A stretch of DNA of 64,000 nucleotides from Myxococcales bacterium. Its GTDB lineage: Bacteria; Myxococcota; Polyangia; Nannocystales; Nannocystaceae. Each line of letters begins with the position of its first letter. Within the stretch, counting starts at the first letter, position 1. Below are positions 1-8,400 of the stretch, one piece after another. The notes below the pieces were generated by a model. That model was given only the letters and a program-made list of their open reading frames with translations, made no database searches and was not told the origin of the DNA. The position numbers were made by a program, and so were the translations under genes. Location: NCBI GenBank assembly GCA_016793465.1, contig JAEUJW010000055.1, positions 124,001 to 188,000 of the forward strand, given 5' to 3'.

Positions 1-1224
1 TCGGATCCGTCGGCGGGGCTGTCGCCGAAGCTGCTGGCGGCCGGCGTGCCGGCGCTGCTGGCGATGCAGGACCTGATGCCGGTGCGCACGGCGCGGGCGT
101 TCACGCGGACGTTCTACGAGCAGCTGTGGCGCGGCGGCGAGGTCGACGTGGCCGCCAACCGGGCGCGGGCGACGGTGCAGACCGGGCGGTACCCGGGCAC
201 GGCGGTGCCGGTGCTCTACAGCGACGCGGGCGGGCCCATGTTCGACCCGGCGGCGCGGGCGAGCGCGGCGTCGCGGCGGTTCGGGGAGTGGACGGCGCTC
301 GGCGGGTCGGCGCGGCAGATCGCGGCGGTGCGCGGCGGGGACGGTCGCGTCGAGGTGTTCGCGGTCGACGCGGCGGGGCGGGCGACGAGCTGCAGGCAGG
401 CGCGGGCGGACGGGGCGTTCTCGGGGTGGGAGCCGGTGCGGGACGGCGTGCGCGAGGTGCAGGCGGTGGTCGACCTGCGCGGGCGGGTGGCGCTGTTCGT
501 GATCGACGGGGAAGGAGCGGTGCTGCAGCGGGTGCGGGCGGGCGCGAGGTGGACGGAGTGGGTGTCGCTCGGAGGGACGGCGACGCGGATGGCGGCGACG
601 CTCGGGGTCGAGGGCGCGCTGGCGGTGTTCATGGTCGACGACGAGGAGCGCATGCAGTTCGCGGAGCAGGTCGCGGAGGACGGGGCGTGGGACGGGTGGT
701 ACGACGGCTGGGAGCTCGCCGACGAGCAGCACCGCCAGTTCGCGGCGGTGCGCGACGGTCGAGGTCTCATCAAGGTGTTCACGCTGCACGACAGCGGGGA
801 GCTGTGGAGCGGGCAGCAGGACGAGGAGGGGGAGTTCGCCGAGGAGGTGCGCCTCGGCGAGCAGGTGCAGTCGTTCGCGGTCGGGCTGCACGGCGGGCGG
901 GTGCAGGCGATCGCGGTGGCGGCGGACGGGGCGGCGCGGCGCTGCGAGCAGAAGACGCCGGGCGGCGCGTGGGGCGGGTGGCAGGCGCTCGGCGGGCAGT
1001 GCAGCGAGGTGGCGGTCGGCGGGGGCGAGGCGGGGCTCGAGGTGTTCGGGCTGGCGGCGGACGGGCGACTGGCGAGCGCGCGGGAGGTCGACGGCGCGTG
1101 GAGCTGGGCGCCGATCGCCGGGCCGCGGCTGGCGCAGCTGGTGGTGGTCGACGAGGGAGCGACGCTCGTCGGGCTCGGGCGCGACGGGCAGGTGTACTGC
1201 TGCTCGCTCGTCGGCTCGCGGTGA
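1..1224 (+). CDS. CHAT-domain protease C-terminal part fused to a seven-blade lectin-like propeller (5' truncated)
   Basis: The frame is open from base 1, so the N-terminus lies outside the window. The first ~70 residues (AAGVPALLAMQDLMPVRTA, then FTRTFYEQLWRGGEVDVAAN) match the end of CHAT caspase-like peptidase domains, where an 'aGa..Vv.mq..v.d..a..F...FY..L' helix closes the fold; the catalytic His and Cys would be upstream and cannot be checked. The remaining ~320 residues form about seven ~45-residue repeats with W..LGG starts and a VEVFAVDAAGR-type strand, as in PLL/DUF346 and fucolectin-like beta-propellers. Function inferred: a peptidase targeted by, or controlled through, sugar or surface recognition. 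The last blade ends at the stop codon. The following genes run the same way and include another peptidase and a giant lectin-rich protein, which suggests a shared role. The CHAT assignment rests on only a short segment. Confidence 0.75.
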   Translation, partial: SDPSAGLSPKLLAAGVPALLAMQDLMPVRTARAFTRTFYEQLWRGGEVDVAANRARATVQTGRYPGTAVPVLYSDAGGPMFDPAARASAASRRFGEWTALGGSARQIAAVRGGDGRVEVFAVDAAGRATSCRQARADGAFSGWEPVRDGVREVQAVVDLRGRVALFVIDGEGAVLQRVRAGARWTEWVSLGGTATRMAATLGVEGALAVFMVDDEERMQFAEQVAEDGAWDGWYDGWELADEQHRQFAAVRDGRGLIKVFTLHDSGELWSGQQDEEGEFAEEVRLGEQVQSFAVGLHGGRVQAIAVAADGAARRCEQKTPGGAWGGWQALGGQCSEVAVGGGEAGLEVFGLAADGRLASAREVDGAWSWAPIAGPRLAQLVVVDEGATLVGLGRDGQVYCCSLVGSR

Positions 1225-1414
1225 GCGGCGGAGGAGGGCGCGGGGTCGAGGCCGACGTCCGTCGTGCGGAGGGGTCGATGCTCCGTGTTTGTATATGGGG
1301 TGTCGAGCGTGGAGGGCGTGTGCTCGTCGGCCGGCGCTCGCGCGGCGCGGCGGGCCGCGCCGAGGCCACTGAGGTACGTCGTTTCGGGTGGTGGATCGGT
1401 GGTGGTGGCGGGAG

Positions 1415-1420
1415 TACAGT
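1415..1420 (+). promoter_or_regulatory. Candidate -10 box TACAGT
   Basis: TACAGT lies 16 nt before the ATG at 1437. A start of transcription near 1427 would leave a leader of about 10 nt that includes GGAG at 1427-1430. Confidence 0.35.
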
Positions 1421-1436
1421 GACTGCGGAGGTCGTC

Positions 1437-2147
1437 ATGGTCGGAGCACAGCGGTGGGGTCGTCGGGCGGACTGGCTCGTCGCGGTCGGTCTGGTGCTGG
1501 GAGCCGGGTGCGATCGCCAGGGCGAGGGCACGTCGGAGTCGGGCACGTCGCAGTCCGGGACGTCGCAGTCCGGGACGTCGCAGGCGATGGAGCCTGCGCC
1601 CGAGGCGGCGCCGGGGCTGCGGCCGCGCTGGCTGCTGCGCGACAAGGACGGAGAGGCGGTCAAGGCGATGGTCGAGCCGCACTGCGGCGACGACCCCGAG
1701 GACTGCAGGGTCCCGGACATGGGCGCGGCGCCGGAGTTCCGTTGCGTGCACGTGACCGTGTTCGAGGACCGCTACGTCGGCATGCTGTACGGGCTGGCGG
1801 ACGGCTCGCCGCTGGCCTGCCACGCCGCGCCGCTCGAGGAGATGGGCAACACCTGCTGGTCGCAGGACGACTGCAGCGGGCCCAAGTTCAGGGCCGGGCC
1901 GGAGGCGTTCGGGTCGGCGCGGCCGGACACCGAGCGGACGATCTACCGCAAGGGCGACGAGCTGTTCTACGTGTCGAGCGAGCAGCCGCCGCAGGAGGTC
2001 GAGTGTTTCTACGCTCACCCGACCATGGGCTGCTACCACTTCGAGGGCGGCCCGCAGAAGGTGTTCCCGATCGTGCCGGTGCCGGACGAGATGATGGAGC
2101 TGCTGGCCGCGGGGGCGCCGTACACGATCGAGGTCGTGTACGACTGA
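1437..2147 (+). CDS. Lipoprotein of unknown function
   Basis: 236 residues. The N-terminus RRADWLVAVGLVLGAGC is a lipoprotein signal peptide with the lipobox LGAGC, so the mature protein is probably a membrane-anchored lipoprotein. After the Cys there is a short tandem GTSQS repeat (low-complexity spacer), then a compact domain with paired Cys residues (HCGDDPEDC, CHAAPLEEMGNTC, ECFYAHPTMGC) that probably form disulfides outside the cytoplasm. ATG 1437 is chosen because GGAG sits 6 nt upstream and the signal peptide starts there; the frame stays open upstream with no plausible leader. The next gene begins 4 nt after the stop, so the two are likely co-transcribed. I do not recognise the family. 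Confidence 0.8.
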   Translation: MVGAQRWGRRADWLVAVGLVLGAGCDRQGEGTSESGTSQSGTSQSGTSQAMEPAPEAAPGLRPRWLLRDKDGEAVKAMVEPHCGDDPEDCRVPDMGAAPEFRCVHVTVFEDRYVGMLYGLADGSPLACHAAPLEEMGNTCWSQDDCSGPKFRAGPEAFGSARPDTERTIYRKGDELFYVSSEQPPQEVECFYAHPTMGCYHFEGGPQKVFPIVPVPDEMMELLAAGAPYTIEVVYD

Positions 2148-2151
2148 CGCG

Positions 2152-2739
2152 ATGGCGATGCGGGTCGGGGTGATCGTCGCGGCGCTGTGCGGCGGGCTCG
2201 GGTGCGGGCCCGCGGACGTGGCGTGTCCGGGGGAGACGGTGGCCGACGCGGCGCGGGCGCGTGAGGTGCTGGCGGCGGCCGGGCGCACGCGCGTGGGGCG
2301 GACGGTGGGGCTGGACGGGCCGCTGTGCTTCGGCGGGAGCGAGCGCGGGGCGCTGCTGCCCGGGGGCGAGGTGGTGATCGCGGACCGGCTCGTGATCGCG
2401 GAGGCGGCGGCGCGGGCGATCCACCTGAACATGCATCGTCAGGACGGGCTGCACCGCTTCCCGCGGGCGGGGGTGGCTTGCGAGCGGCAGCTCGCCGACG
2501 TGACGGACGCGGAGGCGCGGGCGATCGTCGCGGAGCTCGAGGCGTGCGCGGAGCTCGAGTGCGCGGAGGCCCCGTACTCGTTCGCGGGCGAGGTGCTGGC
2601 GCTGGCGCCGGCGGACCGCGGCGAGGCGGTGCGGACCCGCCTGCGCGCGGAGCCCACGAGCGACGGGCTCGCGGCGATGATGCAGGGGTATCGACGGCGC
2701 TGCGAGGCGGCGCTGCGCGGCGCGCCGACGGAGCGGTGA
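2152..2739 (+). CDS. Small putative lipoprotein
   Basis: 195 residues starting MAMRVGVIVAALCGGLGC, a lipoprotein-type signal with lipobox GGLGC. The mature part contains several Cys residues (ACPGET, LCFGG, ACERQ, AELECAEA, RRRCEAAL), suggesting an envelope location. No known domain recognised. It starts 4 nt after the preceding lipoprotein stop, consistent with one operon. Its last codons (RGAPTER) lie inside the first copy of the 30-bp repeat block at 2720-2918, so the C-terminal tail may have been created or altered by that repeat. Confidence 0.7.
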   Translation: MAMRVGVIVAALCGGLGCGPADVACPGETVADAARAREVLAAAGRTRVGRTVGLDGPLCFGGSERGALLPGGEVVIADRLVIAEAAARAIHLNMHRQDGLHRFPRAGVACERQLADVTDAEARAIVAELEACAELECAEAPYSFAGEVLALAPADRGEAVRTRLRAEPTSDGLAAMMQGYRRRCEAALRGAPTER

Positions 2740-2918
2740 CGCGAGCCCGGCGCTGCGAGGCGGAGCGGCGCGCCGACGGAGCGGTGACGCGAGCCCGGCG
2801 CTGCGAGGCGGAGCGGCGCGCCGACGGAGCGGTGACGCGAGCCCGGCGCGCCGACGGAGCGGTGACGCGAGCCCGGCGCTGCGGCGCGGCGCGCCGACGG
2901 AGCGGTGACGCGAGCCCG
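2720..2918. repeat. Five copies of a 30-bp direct repeat
   Basis: A 30-bp unit beginning GCGCGCCGACGG and ending CGCGAGCCCG occurs at 2720-2749, 2768-2797, 2816-2845, 2846-2875 and 2889-2918. Copies 1-3 are separated by the same 18-bp linker (GCGCTGCGAGGCGGAGCG); copies 3 and 4 abut; copies 4 and 5 are 13 bp apart. The first copy overlaps the 3' end of the lipoprotein gene, the others are intergenic. Identical linkers point to tandem duplication rather than independent spacers. Confidence 0.9.
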
Positions 2919-3271
2919 CGGTGGAGCGGCGGGCGAGCGGAGAACGTCGTGAACGTTGCGGAGAGTGACGTCGGGTCGTGACGGTGGCCGGCCGGTGGCC
3001 GGCCGGTGGCCGGTGAGATCGGCGACGGGAGGGCCGGAGCGACGGTCTGGCGGGCGCCTGGTGGTGGTCCGTGGCTTGCACATCGAGGCTTCGCCGGCGT
3101 GGCCGACCGCGCTGGCAGACGGTCCGCGGCGCAGGCGTGACGCGGGGCGTTGTCTGCTAGAAGACGGTGGATGTCGGGTGTGCGGCGGCCGTGGCGGTCG
3201 TCGGTGTCGCGTCGGTGGTGATCGGTCGCAGCGCGCGCGGGGAGCCGCGCGGAGGATGGGAGAGTCGCACG
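2740..3271. other. 532-bp intergenic region ahead of the metallopeptidase gene
   Basis: It holds the 30-bp repeat block, an 11-bp tandem repeat at 2983-3014, a candidate -10 box TAGAAG at 3158-3163, and a Shine-Dalgarno-like GGGAGAG at 3258-3264 just before the ATG at 3272. If the -10 is used, the metallopeptidase mRNA would carry a leader of about 100 nt. No convincing gene is seen. Confidence 0.55.
2983..3014. repeat. 11-bp tandem repeat (GGTGGCCGGCC)
   Basis: GGTGGCCGGCC occurs at 2983-2993 and 2994-3004, followed by a near-complete third copy to 3014. The GGCCGGCC core is itself palindromic. Confidence 0.85.
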
Positions 3272-5380
3272 ATGGCCCGCAAGACAGCTGTGTGTATGAC
3301 GATGGTGGCGCCGGACGAGCTGGCGACGGCGGCGCCGCTCGAGATGTTCGCGGAGGTGCGGGCGACGATGGACGCGGTGGTGATCGGGCTGCAGGCGCCG
3401 GCGCGGCGGGCCCGGTTCGCGGGCGCGGAGGTGCTGCCGGTGCTGGCGCTGCGCTCGCAGCTGTTCGGGCGGCGCTCGCTCGAGGACGTGCGGCGGATGC
3501 TGGCGGGGCTGGTCGGGTGGAGCGCGGACCACCCGGAGTGGCTGGTGATCGGCGGCACGCTCGAGTGGACCGGGGTGGCGACGCGGCTGCGGGTGACGCC
3601 GGTGCTGTACGGCGGTGTCGTGCGGCGGCTGCTGGTCGACGCGCCGGCGGGCGCCGACGTGGTGACGCAGCTCGAGCTCGGCGACGAGGTGCGCGGGCGG
3701 GTCGACCGGAACCTGGCGGTGGTGACGATCGAGGAGGTCGTGATCGCGGTGGAGGTCGACCCCGACGGGCTGGCCGGGCAGACCGCGTACATGCGCGGGC
3801 ACGGCGGCGTGGGCGTCGACCTGCACGTGGTGCTGCGGCCGCCGGCGGGCGGCAGCGGGGTGCCGCGCGGGCACGTGGGGCGCGACGGCGGCTACGTCGC
3901 GGTGTGCCACGCCGACCCGGCGCTGGCCGGGGTGGTGCGGACGACGTTGATGCAGCACCCGGACGAGGAGATGACGCCGCGCGAGACGGTGGCGCGGCTG
4001 AGGCGCGCGCCGGGCGGCTTCGAGTGGCTGGGGGCGCCGGGCGTGTACCTGTGGAGCGAGGCGTGCGTGCTGCCGGCGGAGCCGCCGGGCGACGAGCTGC
4101 GGGCGCAGCCGCTGGCGGCCAGCGCGGGCGGCCTGGCGGCGCTCGGCGGCGCGGCGGAGGCGGACCACGCGGACGACGTGACGGCGCAGATGATGGAGCC
4201 GCTGCCGCCGCTCGAGGGGTTGTTCGCGCCGACGAAGCAGCAGGTCGCGGCGCTGAAGGCGGAGGACGACGTGACGGCGGAGGCGCTGGGCGACGAGCTG
4301 CGGGCGGCGACGATCGCGGTGTGGAGCGGTCTGCCGCCGGAGCACGTGGCGGGGGCGCAGCTCGACCTGGTGTATCGCGACGTCGGGCGGGGCCAGATGG
4401 AGTCGCTGTACGACGGTGAGCGGGCGATCCGGATCACGGTGCCGTTCAAGGCGCGGGCGATCTACATGCGGATGCCGCTATCGGTGGTCGACTGGATGTA
4501 CATGCGGATGAAGGGGCGAGCGGCGGCGGACTCGTGCTGGGGGCGCTCGGGGAGCGACCGGCAGCTGCCGCACATGGAGCTGAAGCTGCTGGCGCACACG
4601 GTCCGCCACGAGCTCGCGCATGCGATCTGTCCGGTGATCGGGTGGGAGGAGCGGCGGTCGGCGCTGCCGCAGTTCGGCGGGTGGTGGCACACGAAGAGCC
4701 ACAACGACTGGATCGAGGCGATGATCCGCGGGGCGGCGAAGGACGCGGGGCTGGTGCTGGGGCCGAAGCCGCCGCCGCCGAGCGGCAGCGGCCCGAAGAA
4801 CCTCCCGGAGGACCCGGTCTACGCGCTGTTCGGGATGCCGTGGGACCGGGGGACGCTCTTTCATGCGCTGAACACGGCGTGCAAGAAGGACGAGGCGGGG
4901 CCGCCGGCGACGGCGATCAAGGCGGCGACGCGCGGGCAGTACGCGGGCGGGTTGTATGAGCACGTGCGCACGAACAAGGCGGGCACGATCTGGGACGAGG
5001 TGGTGAAGGCGGCGGTGAACGAGCCGCGGGTGCCGGCGATCTTCGAGCGGGTGTGCCGTGCGCTCGACCAGGCGCTGCGATCGCCGTGGTGGACCGTCGA
5101 CGGCGGGGGCGTGGTGCTCGACGGGCGGATCTACCAGCGCGACTACCACGGCGACAACTACAGCTATCTGCGAGAGGCGCACGCGCGGCGGGTGTCGAAC
5201 TATCAGTTCGCCAATCCGAGCGAGTGGTTCGCGGAGGCGTATGCGTTCTACTTCGCCGGGCCGGAGGGGGATGGGAACGTCCTGCGGAGCTTCGACGCGG
5301 CCAACGCGGACTGGTTCCGCGACAATTTGGGGCCGAACGGGGCGCTGCTGGCTCCGAACGGGCTGCGCGCGCTGGCGTGA
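3272..5380 (+). CDS. Zinc metallopeptidase of anthrax-lethal-factor-like type, with an unknown N-terminal domain
   Basis: 702 residues. Seen: HELAH at residues 446-450 in HTVRHELAHAICPVIGW (zinc-binding HExxH) and, about 205 residues later, NPSEWFAEAYAFYF with Glu655 in the FAEAY helix. A distant Glu in an 'F.EAyA.Y' helix is the third-ligand pattern of lethal-factor-like (M34/ATLF) and Pro-Pro endopeptidase-like gluzincins. The first ~300 residues form a separate domain of unknown type starting ARKTAVCMTMVAPDELATAAP; a poorly conserved linker follows. No signal peptide is seen from ATG 3272, which is preceded by GGGAGAG with 7-nt spacing. An upstream in-frame GTG (3167) would add a hydrophobic 17-residue stretch and cannot be excluded. 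The next gene is the giant lectin-rich protein, 104 bp downstream, so an effector plus delivery/binding pairing is possible but unproven. Confidence 0.8.
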   Translation: MARKTAVCMTMVAPDELATAAPLEMFAEVRATMDAVVIGLQAPARRARFAGAEVLPVLALRSQLFGRRSLEDVRRMLAGLVGWSADHPEWLVIGGTLEWTGVATRLRVTPVLYGGVVRRLLVDAPAGADVVTQLELGDEVRGRVDRNLAVVTIEEVVIAVEVDPDGLAGQTAYMRGHGGVGVDLHVVLRPPAGGSGVPRGHVGRDGGYVAVCHADPALAGVVRTTLMQHPDEEMTPRETVARLRRAPGGFEWLGAPGVYLWSEACVLPAEPPGDELRAQPLAASAGGLAALGGAAEADHADDVTAQMMEPLPPLEGLFAPTKQQVAALKAEDDVTAEALGDELRAATIAVWSGLPPEHVAGAQLDLVYRDVGRGQMESLYDGERAIRITVPFKARAIYMRMPLSVVDWMYMRMKGRAAADSCWGRSGSDRQLPHMELKLLAHTVRHELAHAICPVIGWEERRSALPQFGGWWHTKSHNDWIEAMIRGAAKDAGLVLGPKPPPPSGSGPKNLPEDPVYALFGMPWDRGTLFHALNTACKKDEAGPPATAIKAATRGQYAGGLYEHVRTNKAGTIWDEVVKAAVNEPRVPAIFERVCRALDQALRSPWWTVDGGGVVLDGRIYQRDYHGDNYSYLREAHARRVSNYQFANPSEWFAEAYAFYFAGPEGDGNVLRSFDAANADWFRDNLGPNGALLAPNGLRALA

Positions 5381-5484
5381 GCGCAGGGGAGCGTCGGCGA
5401 GGGGGTCGTCGGCGCGGATGAATTTTTTGGGTGCGAGGCGCGGCCTGCGGGTCCGCCGAGATGACCGGAGAGAGGGAGGTCGAC

Positions 5485-8400
5485 ATGCCGACGTTGCCGA
5501 ACGAGCTCATTGCATTGACGGGGGAGGCCGCGCTGCCGCCGGAGCTGACTCTGGCGGGGCTGGTGCCGAGCGTGGCCGGGACGGCGCTCGCGGAGGTGAT
5601 GCTCGAGGCGGGCCGGGTGGCGCCGGTCGCGGGTGGGGTGCGGATCACGGCGGACTTGCCGGACCTGCAGCTGCGCGGAGTGACGATCGAGGTGCCGTCG
5701 ACGTGCGACGGGCTGACGCTCGGGTGGCAGGCGGCGGGCGCGTTGCAGGTGCCGGGGGTCGACTGGCTGGCGCTCGAGGACGTCGGGATGTCGCTGCGGC
5801 TGGCCTGGGGCGAGCTGGCGGGGCGGCTCGGCGGGGTGCTGCGGCTCGGCGGGCTGGCGCTGCCGCTGGGGGTCGACCTGCCGCCGCCGGAGTCGGGCTG
5901 GGTGCTCGAGCCGGAGTTCGAGCGGGTGAGCGTGGCCGATGTCGCGGCGTTCGCGGCGAGCTTCGGGGTGGAGGACGTGGTGTCGGCGTTCCCGGCGGAG
6001 CTGACGGCGGCGCTGGACCGGGTGGCGGTGACGGGGCTGCGCATGCACTACCAGCCGCGCGGGCGGCGGTTCACGGCGCTGGCGGTCGACCTCGAGGTCG
6101 ACGCGACGTGGGAGGTGGTGCCGGGGAGGATTTTAATAATCAAACCTCGGCTCGAGGTCGCGGTGGCGGAGCCGGCCTCGCCGCGGCGGGTGGTCCGCAA
6201 GCGGCTGGCGGCGACCGTGCAGGCGGGGTCGCTGGCGCTGCCGGTGAGCGTGACGCTGGACGGCGGCGAGGTGGCGCTGGCGGTCGAGGCGGATGCGATC
6301 CCGGTGCCGAACCTGGCGGCGATGATCGACCTGGTCGGGCCGGCGGTCGAGCTGCCGGTCGAGCTGCCGGCGCTGACGATCTCGAACGTCGAGGTGGTGA
6401 TCGATGCATCAAGAGAGCCGCGGCTGACGCTCGACGTCGAGGCCGAGCTCGCGGGCTCGCTGCCCGGGTTTAATTATGTGGTGATGACGGGGTTCGCCGG
6501 CTCGCTGGCGGTGGCGCCGGGTGAATTGACGGGGCGGCTCGCGGGCGGGCTGCGGCTCGGGGACGCGAGGCTGGCGCTGACGGTCGAGCGGGCCGACGCG
6601 GCGGCGAAGTGGCGGTTCTCGGCGGCGATGGCGGAGGGGTCGCCATTCTTAAAATTGTCGGACGCGCTGGCGAGCCTGCTCGAGGGCGTGGGGCTCGACG
6701 CGGAGCTGCCGGACTTCGATCTGAAAGATCTGTCGATCGCGGCGACGCCGGCGACGGGGGAGTTCAATTTTGCGGCGAAGGCGGCGAGCGTGTGGAGCGT
6801 GCCGCTCGGGGTGACGAACCTCGAGATCTCGGAGATCGCGGTGAAGGTCGCGCGCGCAGGGGCCGGGGCGGCGAAGACGTGCGCGCTGGCGGGCGAGCTG
6901 GCGCTCGCGGGCGTGACGGTGCGGCCGACGTTTTCGATCCCCGGCGGGCTGACGTTCACGGCGGAGGTGCCGACGATCAGACCCTGGGCGGCGATCGTGG
7001 GGCTCTGCGGCGAGCTGTTCGCCGACGTGCCGGTGCCGGCGCAGGTGCGGGAGCTCGAGATCGGGCCGGCGACGCTGAGCGTGGACGTGAAACGACGGAC
7101 GTTGTCGCTGCGCGGGCAGGCGTCGGGGTTCGCGGCGATCGAGCTGCAGGTGCGGCGGGACGCTCAGGGCAAGTGGGGTGCCGTGCTGGCGCTGGCGCCG
7201 GCCGGGGCGGTGGATCTCGAGGCGACGCTGGGGCTGCCGGGGCTCGGCGATGTGGCGCTCGCGGACGTCGTGGTGGTGCTGTCGTCGATGAGAGATGCGG
7301 GGTTCAAGTTTGCGGCGGCGGAGCTGGCGGGCGTGACGGGGGTGACGCAGGGGCTGCGATTCGCCACGAAGGTGAGCCCGGGGTCGCTGGGGCTGTCGGC
7401 GATCGCGGGGCTGCCGACGGCGCCGCTGGTGATGCAGGCGCAGATCGGGCGGACGATCGGAGACTTCGAGCTGGCGGCGCGGCTGTCGGGGCCGGGCGGG
7501 CGCTTCGTGCTCGACGCGCGCAGCGGGCTGGCGCTGATCGATCCGGAGCTGCGGCTCGCGCCGGCGATCGGCGAGTTCGCGGTGGCAGGCAGGATCGAGG
7601 CGACGATCGACGCGCAGCAGCTGGTGTTCGCGGGCGGGTTTAAATTGGCGGGAGGACGGGCGAGCCTGTTCGCGACGATGATCGGGGACTGGCAGGCGCC
7701 GTTCGGGCTGCGCGGGGTGACGGCGCGCGATCTGTCGGTGGCGGTGACGCTGCCGGGGCTGCCGAGCTTCGCGGGGAGGCTGCAGATCGGCAGGCAGTCG
7801 GGGTCACTCAAGATTCATCCGGACCCGGTCAAGCCCGTGCTGGATCTGACGATAGGCGAGCTCGATCTGCACGACCTGCTGGTGAGCGTGTGCGAGCCGG
7901 GGCTGGCGAACGTACCCGCCGGGATGCGCGAGACGATCACGCAGATGCGGATCTCGGACGCGCAGATCTACATGGCGCCGCAGGACACGAAGATCGGCGA
8001 GCTGGATTGTCCGGCGGGGCTGTCGGTGCGGGGCACGCTGCACGTGTGGGGGCTGACCGTCGCGGCGTTCGTGAAGACGGGGCGGCTCGGCGGTCGGCTG
8101 CAGGCGGAGGGGCTGGTGGCGCTGCCGGACCTCGGCGGCCTGCTGGTGCTGCGCGGCGGCAAGGACGAACAGGGCCGCACGCGGCCGGGGCCCTATTTTA
8201 AGCTCGACCTGCGGCCGGGGCAGGCGCCGGTGGCGGTGCTGGCGGCGGAGGCCTCCGTGCTGGGCGGGCCGGGCGCGGCGGTCGACGTGCGGCTCGACGA
8301 CACGGGCTTCGCGCTCGACCTCGACGGCAGGCTGTTCGGGGCGGTGCCGGCGCACCTGACGGTGCGCGGGGGCAGGTTCTCGCCGACGGCGGTGTACTCG

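Noticed and set aside
2720..2918. CRISPR array
   Set aside because: Linkers between units are identical rather than unique, one pair of units abuts, and no cas gene is present.
2983..3014. Replication or attachment site
   Set aside because: Only a short GGCCGGTGG tandem repeat; no DnaA boxes, AT-rich unwinding region or integrase gene nearby.
6130..6140. TTA codons as a Streptomyces-like bldA switch
   Set aside because: TTA occurs only as part of the AT islands, and other codons in the islands are equally AT-rich, so a TTA-specific control is not the simplest explanation; no tRNA-Leu(TAA) is in the window.
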